A DNA stretch of 64,000 bases from Pseudonocardia sp. (lineage in GTDB: Bacteria > Actinomycetota > Actinomycetes > Mycobacteriales > Pseudonocardiaceae), in contig NZ_JAJCYB010000120.1 of assembly GCF_029263155.1 (NCBI RefSeq), forward strand, positions 117,125 through 181,124, written 5' to 3'. This document shows, one piece after another, positions 1 to 7,451 of this stretch; positions within the stretch are counted from its first letter, which is position 1, and the number at the start of each line of letters is the position of its first letter. A program made the position numbers and the translations under genes. Below the pieces are notes generated by a model. The model ran no database searches, was not told the DNA's origin, and worked only from the letters and a program-made list of their open reading frames with translations.

Positions 1-240
1 GGCTACCGCTGCATGATGAGCCACCGGTCGGGTGAGACCGAGGACACCACGATCGCCGATCTCGCCGTCGCCACGAGCTGCGGCCAGATCAAGACCGGTG
101 CCCCGGCCCGCTCGGAGCGCGTCGCCAAGTACAACCAGCTGCTGCGCATCGAGGAGTTGCTGGGCGACGCCGCCCGCTACGCCGGCGACCTGGCCTTCCC
201 CCGCTACACGGCCCCGTCCGCGGGCCCGAGCGCCGGCTGA
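1..240 (+). CDS. eno: Enolase, C-terminal fragment (gene enters from the left edge)
   Basis: Frame 1 is open from the first base. The visible 79 residues start GYRCMMSHRSGETED and continue through TTIADLAVATSCGQIKTGAPARSER-type sequence, the conserved enolase C-terminal barrel segment with the SHRSGETED active-site loop and the KTGAP/RSER region. Enolase interconverts 2-phosphoglycerate and phosphoenolpyruvate in the cytoplasm. The last residues (SAGPSAG) are the usual variable tail. The eno-ftsB-DUF501-ppx order that follows matches the mycobacterial arrangement, which supports the call. The start lies outside the window. Confidence 0.96.
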   Translation, partial: GYRCMMSHRSGETEDTTIADLAVATSCGQIKTGAPARSERVAKYNQLLRIEELLGDAARYAGDLAFPRYTAPSAGPSAG

Positions 241-256
241 CATGCCGCCCACCCCC

Positions 257-344
257 GCGAGTCGGGCTCTGCGTGCGCGCGAGTCGGGGTGTGCGCGCGC
301 GCGAGTCGGGCTCTGCGCGCGCGCGAGTCGGGGTGTGGACGCGC
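257..344 (+). repeat. 22-bp-period array, locus 1 (four units)
   Basis: Four copies of a unit beginning GCGAGTCGGG start at 257, 279, 301 and 323, exactly 22 bp apart. The second halves alternate between CTCTGCG- and GTGTGCG-type sequence. The array starts 17 bases after the eno stop codon and reads GCGAGTCGGG in the direction of eno transcription. Two related arrays occur at 1443-1568 and 4526-4584. No coding role is seen. Confidence 0.85.
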
Positions 345-392
345 AGGAGCCGGCTGATCCGGACGGTCGGCTGAGTCGTGGCGGAGGAGCGC

Positions 393-887
393 ATGCGCGG
401 CAAGCGGGCCCGCCGGACCGCGCGGCCGACCGGCACCGGCGCGTCCCGGCGTCGGGTCCGCGAGCCGCAGCTGGAGCGCACCCGTTCGCGGGCCGGCAGC
501 GTCGTCGCGGCCACCACGGGCATGCTCGGTGTGTCGTCGACGCGCCGGGCCGCGGTGCTCGCGATCGTCGTCTGCGCCCTCGCGCTCACCGTGGTCGTGC
601 CGCTGCGCAACTACGTGGCCCAGCAGCAGGAGCTCGCGGCCGTCTCGGAGCAGCAGGAAGCGCTCGCCGCCGAGGTCGACGAGCTCAGGCGCGAGCGCAC
701 CCGCCTCGCCGATCCGGCGGTGATCGCGGCGGAGGCCCGGTCCCGGCTGGGCTACGTCGCACCCGGGGAGACCCCGTACGTCGTGCAACTGCCCGAGCCA
801 CCCGACGCGGAGACCGTCGAGGACCCGTTCCTCACCGAACCCTGGTACCGCCGCCTGTGGCGCGACGTCTCGGAAGGCCCACCGTGA
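393..887 (+). CDS. Septum formation initiator, FtsB/DivIC family
   Basis: A protein of about 164 residues with a basic, Arg-rich cytoplasmic N-terminus, one membrane segment (about residues 52-70, AVLAIVVCALALTVVVPL), and a periplasmic coiled coil rich in Gln, Glu and Leu (about 73-105). It then has the LGYVAPGE segment typical of FtsB/DivIC, which bridges FtsL and FtsQ in the divisome. I chose ATG 393 because GGAGGAG lies just upstream; an in-frame GTG at 378 lacks a ribosome site. It overlaps the next gene by 4 bases (GTGA), implying translational coupling. The position after eno matches the mycobacterial order. Confidence 0.88.
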   Translation: MRGKRARRTARPTGTGASRRRVREPQLERTRSRAGSVVAATTGMLGVSSTRRAAVLAIVVCALALTVVVPLRNYVAQQQELAAVSEQQEALAAEVDELRRERTRLADPAVIAAEARSRLGYVAPGETPYVVQLPEPPDAETVEDPFLTEPWYRRLWRDVSEGPP

Positions 888-1372
888 TCTCCGATTCCGA
901 CGCCGCCGCGGTCACGGCGCAGCTGGGCCGCAGCCCCCGCGCCGTCCGCGACGTGGCCCACCGCTGCCCGTGCACCCTACCCTCGGTCGTGCAGACCGCC
1001 CCCCGCCTCGACGACGGTACGCCGTTCCCCACCCTGTACTACCTCACGTGCTCGCGGCTGAACTCGCGCATCGGAAGCCTGGAGGCCGAGGGCCGGATGC
1101 GGGAGATGACCGATCGCCTCGCCGACGATCCGGAGCTCGCGGGCGCGTACCGGCGCGCCCACGAGGCCTACCTCGCCGAGCGCGACGCGATCGAGTCGCT
1201 CGGCACGGGCGTCAGCGCAGGCGGCATGCCCGACCGCGTGAAGTGCCTGCACGTCCACGTCGCCCACGCGCTCGCGGCCGGCCCCGGCGTCAACCCGTTC
1301 GGCGACGAGGCCCTGGCCGAGCTGGGTGAGTGGTGGGCCCCCGGCCCCTGCGCGGGACCCGCCACCCCCTGA
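884..1372 (+). CDS. DUF501 family protein
   Basis: 162 residues from a GTG whose last two bases lie in the FtsB stop codon. It begins VISDSDAAAVTAQLGRSPRA and holds the DUF501 hallmarks: RCPCTLPSVVQT with a Cys pair near residue 25-30, TPFPTLYYLTCSRLN, and DRVKCLHVHVAHALA near the end with conserved Cys and His. The Cys/His pattern could bind metal, but no reaction is established for the family. It is co-transcribed with the FtsB-like gene and precedes the Ppx gene in related genomes, so a housekeeping role is likely. Confidence 0.9.
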   Translation: MISDSDAAAVTAQLGRSPRAVRDVAHRCPCTLPSVVQTAPRLDDGTPFPTLYYLTCSRLNSRIGSLEAEGRMREMTDRLADDPELAGAYRRAHEAYLAERDAIESLGTGVSAGGMPDRVKCLHVHVAHALAAGPGVNPFGDEALAELGEWWAPGPCAGPATP

Positions 1373-1442
1373 CCGCAGGTGGCCCGAGCGGACACGTGGA
1401 CCGGCCGGGTCAAACGCTGACGCCGTCAGATCGGTCTCGCAG

Positions 1443-1568
1443 ACCCCGACTCGCGCACACGCAGACCCCGACTCGCGCACACGCAGACCCCGACTCGCGC
1501 GCACGCACACCCCGACTCGCACGCACGCACACCCCGACTCGCACGCACGCAGGCCCCGACTCGCGGGG
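1443..1568 (-). repeat. 22-bp-period array, locus 2 (six units)
   Basis: On the plus strand, units beginning (A/G)CCCCGACTCGC start at 1443, 1465, 1487, 1509, 1531 and 1553, all exactly 22 bp apart, with CACGCA-type second halves. Read on the minus strand, the array begins GCGAGTCGGGG within a few bases of the stop codon of the acyl-CoA dehydrogenase gene. It lies between that gene and the convergent DUF501 gene. There are no distinct spacers, so it is not a CRISPR array. Confidence 0.9.
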
Positions 1569-1569
1569 G

Positions 1570-3426
1570 TCAGTGCGGGGTGACTCGCTGGAGGAGGGCC
1601 TCGGTGTGGGCCTCGGCGGGGAGGGTGCCTGCGGTGCGCCACGGACCGTCGGGCAGGAACCGGCTCGCCACGAACGCGCGCGACACCTCCTCGGGGGCGT
1701 GGCGCAGCAGCAGGCTTCCCTGCAGGCACAGGGCCAGCATCTCGGCCAGCCGGCGCGCCCGGCGCTCCTCGCGGCTGCGCAGCTCGGTGCGCAGCTCGCG
1801 GACGCCGCGGTCGAACCACGTGTCGGACCCCCCGGCCAGGTCGACCTCGGCCAGCACCGCCTCCACCGAGTCCGGTTCGCGGGTGACCGCGCGCAGCACG
1901 TCGAGCGCGGTGACGTTGCCCGAGCCCTCCCAGATCGAGTTCAGCGGGGCCTCCCGGTAGAGGCGCGGCATCCCCGACTCCTCGACGTAGCCGTTGCCGC
2001 CCAGGCACTCCAGCGCCTCCGCGACGGCCGTCGGTGCACGCTTGCACACCAGGTACTTCGACGCGGGCAGGGCGAGGCGCAGGAAGTCGCGCTCCCCGCG
2101 GTCGACGGCACCCGCGAGGCGCATCGCGAGGGCGGTGGCCGCCTCGGACTCCAGCGCCAGGTCGGCGATCACGTTCTGCATCAGCGCCGTCCCCGCCAGC
2201 ACGGACCCGAACGCGCTGCGGTGCGCCGCGTGGTGCGCGGCCTCGCTCAGCGCCGCCCGGACGATCGCGGCCGAGCCGAGCACGCAGTCCAGGCGCGTCA
2301 TCGACACCATCTCGATGATCGCGGCGACGCCACGGCCCTCCTCGCCGAGCCGCCAGCCGGTGGCGCCGGTGTACTCCAGTTCGGCGGAGGCGTTGGACCG
2401 GTTGCCGAGCTTGTCCTTGAGTCGCTCCAGCCGGATCGCGTTGCGGGTGCCGTCGGGCAACACCCGGGGCAGGACGAAGCACGTCAGACCGCCGGGCGCC
2501 TGCGCGAGGGTCAGGAACAGGTCGTTCATCGGCGCCGAGGTGAACCACTTGTGCCCCACCAGCCGGTAGGTGCCGTCCGCGACCGGGGCGGCCCGGGTCG
2601 ACCCGGCCCGGACGTCGGAGCCCCCCTGCTTCTCGGTCATCGACATGCCGGCCAGCAGGCCCGCCTTCGTCGACGGCTCGGCGAGCCCGAACGCGTAGGT
2701 CTGCGAGCGCAGCCCCGGCTCGTAGGCCGCGGCGAGGTCGGCGTTCTGCCGCAGGGCGGGCACCGCCGCGTAGGTCATCGAGATCGGGCAGCAGTGACCC
2801 GCCTCCAGCTGGCTCATCAGGTAGAAGCCGGCCGCCCGGGCCACGTGCGCACCGGAGCCGGGCTCGGCCACCCACGGGGTCCCGTGCAGCCCGCACCCGA
2901 CCGAGCGACCCATCAACCAGTGCCACGACGGGTGGTACTCGACCTCGTCGATGCGGTGGCCGTAGCGGTCGTGGCTGCGCAGGACGGGCGGGTGGGCGTC
3001 GGCGAGCCGGGCGTGCTCGCGGGCCTCCGGCGACGCGACGAGCGTGGCGACCGCCGCCAGACTCGCCAGCGCTTCCCCGGCACCCTCCCGACGCAGGGCG
3101 TCGGTCAGCGCCGGATCGCAGGCCAGCGCGTCGAAGCCGGCGAGGGACGGCGGCTGGTTCTCGACCCGGTGCGTGGCCGAACCCGGCGCCTCGGATCCGG
3201 CCCGAGGGGACGGCACCGGGCGGTCGGCAGCCCGGGCGAGCTGCACAGGGATCTCGGGGGGCGCCTGGGCCGCGGAATCGGGCCCGGCGGAATCGGAACC
3301 GGCGGAATCGGAACCGGCGGAAGCGGGCCCGGCGGCCCGTGCTGCGGTGGCCGGGGCCGGCCGCTCGGGCGCGGGGCTCCTCGGGGCCGCCCTCGACCTG
3401 CGCACGCTCTCCCGACCCGTCGCCAC
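1570..3426 (-). CDS. Acyl-CoA dehydrogenase, AidB-like
   Basis: The core matches the AidB branch of the acyl-CoA dehydrogenase superfamily. It has a THRVENQPPSL-type N-terminus, then HPSWHWLMGRSVGCGLHG, GFYLMSQLEAGHCCPISMTYAA, the flavin-region MSMTEKQGGSDVRAG, and GGNGYVEESGMPRLYREAPLNSIWEGSGN near the end. AidB proteins are flavoproteins linked to alkylation protection or isovaleryl-CoA-type oxidation; the substrate here is unknown. The longest plausible start is GTG 3426 (618 residues), giving about 75 residues of low-complexity Ala/Pro/Ser ahead of the homologous part. GTG 3216 is an alternative that removes most of it. Neither has a clear ribosome site. Divergent from ppx. Confidence 0.88.
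   Translation of the reverse strand: MATGRESVRRSRAAPRSPAPERPAPATAARAAGPASAGSDSAGSDSAGPDSAAQAPPEIPVQLARAADRPVPSPRAGSEAPGSATHRVENQPPSLAGFDALACDPALTDALRREGAGEALASLAAVATLVASPEAREHARLADAHPPVLRSHDRYGHRIDEVEYHPSWHWLMGRSVGCGLHGTPWVAEPGSGAHVARAAGFYLMSQLEAGHCCPISMTYAAVPALRQNADLAAAYEPGLRSQTYAFGLAEPSTKAGLLAGMSMTEKQGGSDVRAGSTRAAPVADGTYRLVGHKWFTSAPMNDLFLTLAQAPGGLTCFVLPRVLPDGTRNAIRLERLKDKLGNRSNASAELEYTGATGWRLGEEGRGVAAIIEMVSMTRLDCVLGSAAIVRAALSEAAHHAAHRSAFGSVLAGTALMQNVIADLALESEAATALAMRLAGAVDRGERDFLRLALPASKYLVCKRAPTAVAEALECLGGNGYVEESGMPRLYREAPLNSIWEGSGNVTALDVLRAVTREPDSVEAVLAEVDLAGGSDTWFDRGVRELRTELRSREERRARRLAEMLALCLQGSLLLRHAPEEVSRAFVASRFLPDGPWRTAGTLPAEAHTEALLQRVTPH
3272..3331. repeat. 15-bp tandem repeat in the acyl-CoA dehydrogenase 5' region
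   Basis: GCGGAATCGG-type units begin at 3272, 3287, 3302 and 3317, a 15-bp period (last copy GCGGAAGCGG). In the minus-strand frame they encode a repeating (G/P)DSA-containing pentapeptide. The repeat lies in the poorly conserved N-terminal extension, so it may be coding or may be leader DNA if translation starts at 3216. Confidence 0.8.
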
Positions 3427-3546
3427 GACCCGAGGGTAGCCGCGGCGGCCTCGTCGCGAACCCCTTCGCGGCCGGAGAAGATCCCGGCGCGTCGCCGCCC
3501 AGTACGGTGGCGGGGCACCGATCCCGACCGAACCCGAGGAGTGCGC

Positions 3547-4500
3547 ATGTCGCGCGTGGCCGCCATCGACTGCGGGACGAACTCGATCCGCCTGCTCGTC
3601 GCCGACGTCACCACCGGCGCCGACGGCACTCCCGGGTTCCGTGACGTGCACCGCGAGATGCGCATCGTCCGGCTCGGGCAGGGGGTCGACGCGAGCGGTG
3701 TGCTGGCGCCCGAGGCGCTGGAGCGCACCCGCGTCGCGCTGGCCGACTACACCGCGGTGCTGCGCCGCAAGGGCGTGGAGACGGTCCGGATGGTCGCCAC
3801 GTCGGCCACCCGTGACGCGGCCAACCGCGAGGACTTCTTCGGCATGGTCCGCGACACCCTCGGCGTCGACGCCGAGGTGATCTCCGGCGACGAGGAGGCC
3901 CAGCTGTCGTTCGTCGGGGCGGTGGGCGACCTCGATACCGACGACGGCCCGTTCGTCGTCGTCGACGTGGGCGGCGGCTCCACCGAGCTCGTCGTCGGCG
4001 AGCTGACCGCGGGCGGCGCCACCGTCACCGCCGCGCGCTCGGTGAACGTCGGGTCGGTGCGTATCACCGAGCGCTGCCTGCACGGCGACCCGCCCACCGC
4101 CGAGGAGGTCGCGGAGGCCCGGAAGGTCACCGCCGGGATCCTCGACGAGGCGTTCGCGGCCGTGGCGGTGGACGCCGTCCGCACCTGGGTGGGCGTCGCC
4201 GGCACGATCACCACGCTCTCGGCCGTGGCCCAGGGGCTGCCGGAGTACGACCCGGCCGCCGTGCACCTGTCCCGGCTCACCGGCGCGGACCTGCACCGCA
4301 CCGCCGAGGAGCTGCTCGGGCTGTCCCGGGAGGACCGGTCGAAGCACGGCGCGATCCACCCGGGCCGCATCGACGTCATCGGCGGGGGCGCGCTGATCGT
4401 CGACGTCCTGGCGCGCGAGCTGCGCGAGCGGGCCGGGATCGCCGAGCTGGTCGTCAGCGAGCACGACATCCTCGACGGCATCGCCCGCTCGATCGCCTGA
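3547..4500 (+). CDS. Exopolyphosphatase / pppGpp phosphohydrolase (Ppx/GppA)
   Basis: 317 residues, starting MSRVAAIDCGTNSIRLLVADV, the phosphate-1 motif of the Ppx/GppA branch of the sugar kinase/Hsp70/actin fold. VVDVGGGSTELVVGE (about residue 140) is the second nucleotide motif, and ISGDEEAQLSFVGA and VGVAGTITTL follow. The length matches the single-domain mycobacterial Ppx rather than the longer E. coli enzyme, which carries an HD domain. It should hydrolyse polyphosphate or pppGpp and so feed into stringent control. ATG 3547 follows a GAGGAG-type site. A 22-bp repeat array separates it from the convergent peptidase gene. Confidence 0.93.
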   Translation: MSRVAAIDCGTNSIRLLVADVTTGADGTPGFRDVHREMRIVRLGQGVDASGVLAPEALERTRVALADYTAVLRRKGVETVRMVATSATRDAANREDFFGMVRDTLGVDAEVISGDEEAQLSFVGAVGDLDTDDGPFVVVDVGGGSTELVVGELTAGGATVTAARSVNVGSVRITERCLHGDPPTAEEVAEARKVTAGILDEAFAAVAVDAVRTWVGVAGTITTLSAVAQGLPEYDPAAVHLSRLTGADLHRTAEELLGLSREDRSKHGAIHPGRIDVIGGGALIVDVLARELRERAGIAELVVSEHDILDGIARSIA

Positions 4501-4525
4501 CCCTCCCGCCGTCGCGCACGTTGAC

Positions 4526-4584
4526 GCCCCGACTCGCGCGCACGGACACCCCGACTCGCGCACACGGACGCCCCGACTCGCGGG
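4526..4584 (-). repeat. 22-bp-period array, locus 3 (three units)
   Basis: Units starting (G/A)CCCCGACTCGC begin at 4526, 4548 and 4570, exactly 22 bp apart. On the minus strand GCGAGTCGGGG begins three bases after the stop codon of the S10 peptidase gene, the same orientation and spacing as at the acyl-CoA dehydrogenase. It fills the gap between two convergent genes. Confidence 0.88.
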
Positions 4585-6060
4585 TCAGGGGGTCACGAAG
4601 GCCGCCAGCTCGGCGGACTGGCGCACCCGGCTGGGCTCGTGCACGTACATCATGTGTCCGGCCTCGAAGTAGCTGACCTCGATGTTGGCCCGCAGCTCGT
4701 CGGGCACGGGCAGGGCGGCGAGCGTGTGCTCGGTGGCCAGCCACGGGGTGGCACCGTCGTGGTAGCCGCTGGCGACGTGCACGCGCAGGTGCGGGTTGGT
4801 GCGCATCGCCGCCGACAGCTTCCCGACGACGCTCACGGCGCGACCCTCGAAGTCCTTGTACGACCACGGGTGCACACGGTCGGACAGGCCCTCGTAGGGC
4901 AGGTCGCAGGAGTAGCCCAACTCGCCGCGCAAGTAGGCGTTGATGGCCGCGGTGTACGGGCCCATCACGGCGGCGATCGACGGGTCGTGGCCGACGCTCT
5001 CCCCCGTGTCGTCGGGCTCCCACCCGGTGAAGCGGCCGTCGATCCGGCCGACCGTGCGCCCCTCGTCGCGCAACAGCTCGCGGAAGAACCGCAGGTGCTC
5101 GATGCGCAGCCGGGCACGGCGGACGTAGGCCTCCGACAGCCCGGTCAGCCGGGCCAGGGTGGCGGCGACGCGGTCGCGGTCGCCCTGGGCCAGCCGCGAG
5201 CCGCGGGCCAGCGCCCACGCGTAGTCACCGGTGGCGAACCCCTCGGCCTCGGCGAGCACGTCGGCCAGGGGGCGGTCGCCGTGCCGGCCGTGGTGGTGGG
5301 CGATCGCGGCGTAGGTGGGCACGAACAGCGGGTAGGGCAGGTCGTTGCCCTCGTGGAAGCGGATCGTGCCCATGTCCAGCACGGAGGAGATGAGCATCAG
5401 CCCGTTGGGGAACATCCCGTGCCGGTCCTGCAGGTGCTCGGCCAGCGCGACGGCGCGCAGCGTGCCGTAGGACTCACCGGCCAGGTACTTGGGGGAGCCC
5501 CAGCGCCCGTGGCGGGAGGTCCAGAGCCGGATCAGCTCCCCGATCGACTCGACGTCGGGCGCGTAGCCGTGGAAGTCCGCGGGCCGCCCACCCGCCGTCG
5601 CCCGCGAGTAGCCGGTGGAGACGGGGTCGACGAACACCAGGTCGGAGTGGGCGAGCAGGGACTCGGCGTTGTCCACAAGCCCCCACGGCGGGCCGGTGAG
5701 CACGCCCGCGTCGCCCATCGCCACCCGCCGCGGCCCGAGCAGCCCCAGGTGCAGCCACACGCTCGACGACCCGGGCCCGCCGTTGAAGGCGAAGGTCACC
5801 GGACGGGTCGCCGGGTCGGCGTCGTCGAGGGTGTAGGCCACGGTGAAGATCTCCGCGTGCGGCTCGTGACCGTCGAACACGCCGTCGGTGTGCTTCTCGT
5901 GACGCAGCACGGTTCGGCCCGCCGTCGCGGTGTAGGCGAGCTCGCCGGACGGGGTGCGTAGCGTGTGCCGCGTGGTGACGAGGTCGTCGGACGGTTTCTC
6001 GGGGGGCTTCGCGGGGGACGTGTCCGGCTCGGGGGGCTTGTCGTCGCTCACCTTCCGCAC
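4585..6060 (-). CDS. Serine carboxypeptidase-like protein, peptidase family S10
   Basis: 491 residues. The S10 motifs are clear: FAFNGGPGSSSVWLHLGLLGPRR (oxyanion region), LVFVDPVSTGYSRA, and AGESYGTLRAVALAEHL with the catalytic Ser in GESYG. A late GYHDGATPW segment and GHMMYVHEPS supply the likely catalytic Asp and His. The family removes C-terminal residues from peptides at acidic pH. There is no signal peptide; the N-terminus is a charged Pro/Lys/Asp-rich stretch, so either the protein stays inside or the start is misjudged. The GTG start (6060) overlaps the 5' end of the divergent uracil-DNA glycosylase gene. Confidence 0.88.
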   Translation of the reverse strand: MRKVSDDKPPEPDTSPAKPPEKPSDDLVTTRHTLRTPSGELAYTATAGRTVLRHEKHTDGVFDGHEPHAEIFTVAYTLDDADPATRPVTFAFNGGPGSSSVWLHLGLLGPRRVAMGDAGVLTGPPWGLVDNAESLLAHSDLVFVDPVSTGYSRATAGGRPADFHGYAPDVESIGELIRLWTSRHGRWGSPKYLAGESYGTLRAVALAEHLQDRHGMFPNGLMLISSVLDMGTIRFHEGNDLPYPLFVPTYAAIAHHHGRHGDRPLADVLAEAEGFATGDYAWALARGSRLAQGDRDRVAATLARLTGLSEAYVRRARLRIEHLRFFRELLRDEGRTVGRIDGRFTGWEPDDTGESVGHDPSIAAVMGPYTAAINAYLRGELGYSCDLPYEGLSDRVHPWSYKDFEGRAVSVVGKLSAAMRTNPHLRVHVASGYHDGATPWLATEHTLAALPVPDELRANIEVSYFEAGHMMYVHEPSRVRQSAELAAFVTP

Positions 6061-6754
6061 GGTAGGCGCTCTCGACGCCGCACTGGTGGACTGCCGCGCC
6101 TGCCCGCGGCTGGTGGACTGGCGGGAGGCCGTCGCGCGGGAGAAGCGGGCGGCCTACCGGGACGAGGAGTACTGGGGCCGCCCCGTGCCCGGGATCGGGC
6201 CTGCGGACGCCCGCCTGCTGGTCGTCGGGCTGGCCCCGGCCGCGCACGGCGGCAACCGGACGGGCCGGATGTTCACCGGGGACCGGTCCGGCGACGTCCT
6301 GTTCGCCGCCCTGCACGCCGTCGGCCTGACCAACCAGCCCACGGCCGTGCACCGCGACGACGGCCTGGAGCTGTACGGCGTGCGCATCACCGCGCCCGTG
6401 CACTGCGCGCCGCCGGAGAACAAGCCGACCCCGGCCGAGCGCGACACCTGCGCCGCCTGGCTGCGCGCCGAGCTGGCGCTGCTCGCCCCGCGCGCGGTCG
6501 TCGTGCTCGGGGCGTTCGGCTGGCAGGCGCTGCTGCCGGTGCTCGCCGGGGCGGGCTGGACGGTGCCGCGCCCGCGGCCGCGGTTCGGGCACGGCGCCCA
6601 TGTCGAGCTGGCCGGGCCGGGGCCGCTGCACCTGTTCGGCAGCTACCACGTCAGCCAGCAGAACACATTCACCGGCCGGCTCACGCCGGCGATGCTGGAG
6701 GACGTGCTGCGGGCCGCGGCGACCGCGGCGGGGCTCTACGCGCCGACGACCTGA
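6038..6754 (+). CDS. Uracil-DNA glycosylase, family 5 (UdgB type)
   Basis: The protein shows CRACPRLVDWREAVA with the paired Cys of the iron-sulfur cluster, YWGRPVPGIGPADARLLVVGLAPAAHGGNRTGRMFTGDRSGD (active-site motif A), NKPTPAERDTC, and FGSYHVSQQNTFTGRL (motif B with the His). Family-5 enzymes remove uracil and hypoxanthine from DNA and are typical of actinobacteria. The start is uncertain: TTG 6038 puts about 18 residues before the first Cys, matching family length, while GTG 6086 would nearly remove that segment. The 5' end overlaps the divergent S10 gene and the 3' end overlaps vapC by 19 bases. Confidence 0.92.
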   Translation: MSSLTFRTVGALDAALVDCRACPRLVDWREAVAREKRAAYRDEEYWGRPVPGIGPADARLLVVGLAPAAHGGNRTGRMFTGDRSGDVLFAALHAVGLTNQPTAVHRDDGLELYGVRITAPVHCAPPENKPTPAERDTCAAWLRAELALLAPRAVVVLGAFGWQALLPVLAGAGWTVPRPRPRFGHGAHVELAGPGPLHLFGSYHVSQQNTFTGRLTPAMLEDVLRAAATAAGLYAPTT

Positions 6755-7137
6755 ACCCGCGGATCGACGGCCCGCAGTCGCGTGTCGCAGGTCAGGACGG
6801 TGGCGTTCTCGATGACGCCCACGGCGAGCATCAGGGCGTCGGGGAGGCGGAGGGACCGGTGTCCGGCTCGCAGCCGGGCTGCCGCCACGGCGACGTCCCG
6901 ATCCACGACCCGTCCCGGGCCGAACAGCGACGTCAGCCGGGACACCATGTCGGCGAGCCGGTCGGGCCGGTCGCGAGCGGTCCACACGAGCGACTCGGCC
7001 AGCACCGATGCCGGGAGGACGAAGGTGTCCGCTCGCTCGCGGCAGGCGCCCAGGACGCGGCGGACGGCTGCGCCCATCGTGTCCCGCGGATTGAGGAAGG
7101 CGAGGACCACGCTGGCATCGACGACTACCGCTCCCAC
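6736..7137 (-). CDS. PIN-domain toxin, VapC-like
   Basis: 133 residues beginning VGAVVVDASVVLAFLNPRD, with the first acidic residue of the PIN active site in VVDAS. ESLVWTARDRPD supplies the second acidic site, LRLPDALMLAVGV the third, and LTCDTRLRAV the fourth. PIN toxins are magnesium-dependent endoribonucleases, usually cutting tRNA or rRNA. The GTG start lies inside the upstream antitoxin gene (13-base overlap), the classic antitoxin-first operon. The 3' end overlaps the convergent uracil-DNA glycosylase gene by 19 bases. Confidence 0.9.
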   Translation of the reverse strand: MGAVVVDASVVLAFLNPRDTMGAAVRRVLGACRERADTFVLPASVLAESLVWTARDRPDRLADMVSRLTSLFGPGRVVDRDVAVAAARLRAGHRSLRLPDALMLAVGVIENATVLTCDTRLRAVDPRVQVVGA

Positions 7138-7382
7138 TCGTCCCTCATCTCGTCGAGCTCCTGGCGGGTGCCCACCCACGGCATGGAGCCGGCGGTCTCC
7201 TCGAACAGCTCCCACCACGGGTCCCGCTCGCGGACCAGCCGGAACACCCCGTCCTCGACCACCTCGACGCGCAGCACGTCACCGGGCCCGACGTTCGCCG
7301 CCCGGAGCGCGGCGACGGGCAGCGTGATCTGGTTCTTGCGGCTCACCTTCGTCGTCCGCCCCCGCTTTACTTCGACGGTCAT
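7125..7382 (-). CDS. AbrB/SpoVT-type antitoxin, VapB-like
   Basis: 85 residues. The N-terminal half, TTKVSRKNQITLPVAALRAANVGPGDVLRVEV, is a swapped-hairpin AbrB DNA-binding domain. The acidic C-terminus, with EETAGSMPWVGTRQELDEMRDEWER, is the likely toxin-neutralising segment. It should bind VapC and repress its own promoter. It is first in the operon with vapC, starting at ATG 7382 and divergent from the NADH dehydrogenase gene across only about 70 bases. Confidence 0.9.
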   Translation of the reverse strand: MTVEVKRGRTTKVSRKNQITLPVAALRAANVGPGDVLRVEVVEDGVFRLVRERDPWWELFEETAGSMPWVGTRQELDEMRDEWER

Positions 7383-7451
7383 GGGTAAAGCGTATCAGGC
7401 GTCACCTGTCGGAAAGGCGTCAGATCGGTGTGGGAGTGGAAGCATGAGGAC

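Noticed and set aside
1443..1568. CRISPR array
   Set aside because: The 22-bp units are contiguous and nearly identical throughout; there are no unique spacers and no cas genes.
1330..3546. Long plus-strand frame upstream of, and in frame with, ppx
   Set aside because: The upstream part is antisense to the acyl-CoA dehydrogenase and has shadow composition; Ppx starts at ATG 3547 with its own ribosome site.
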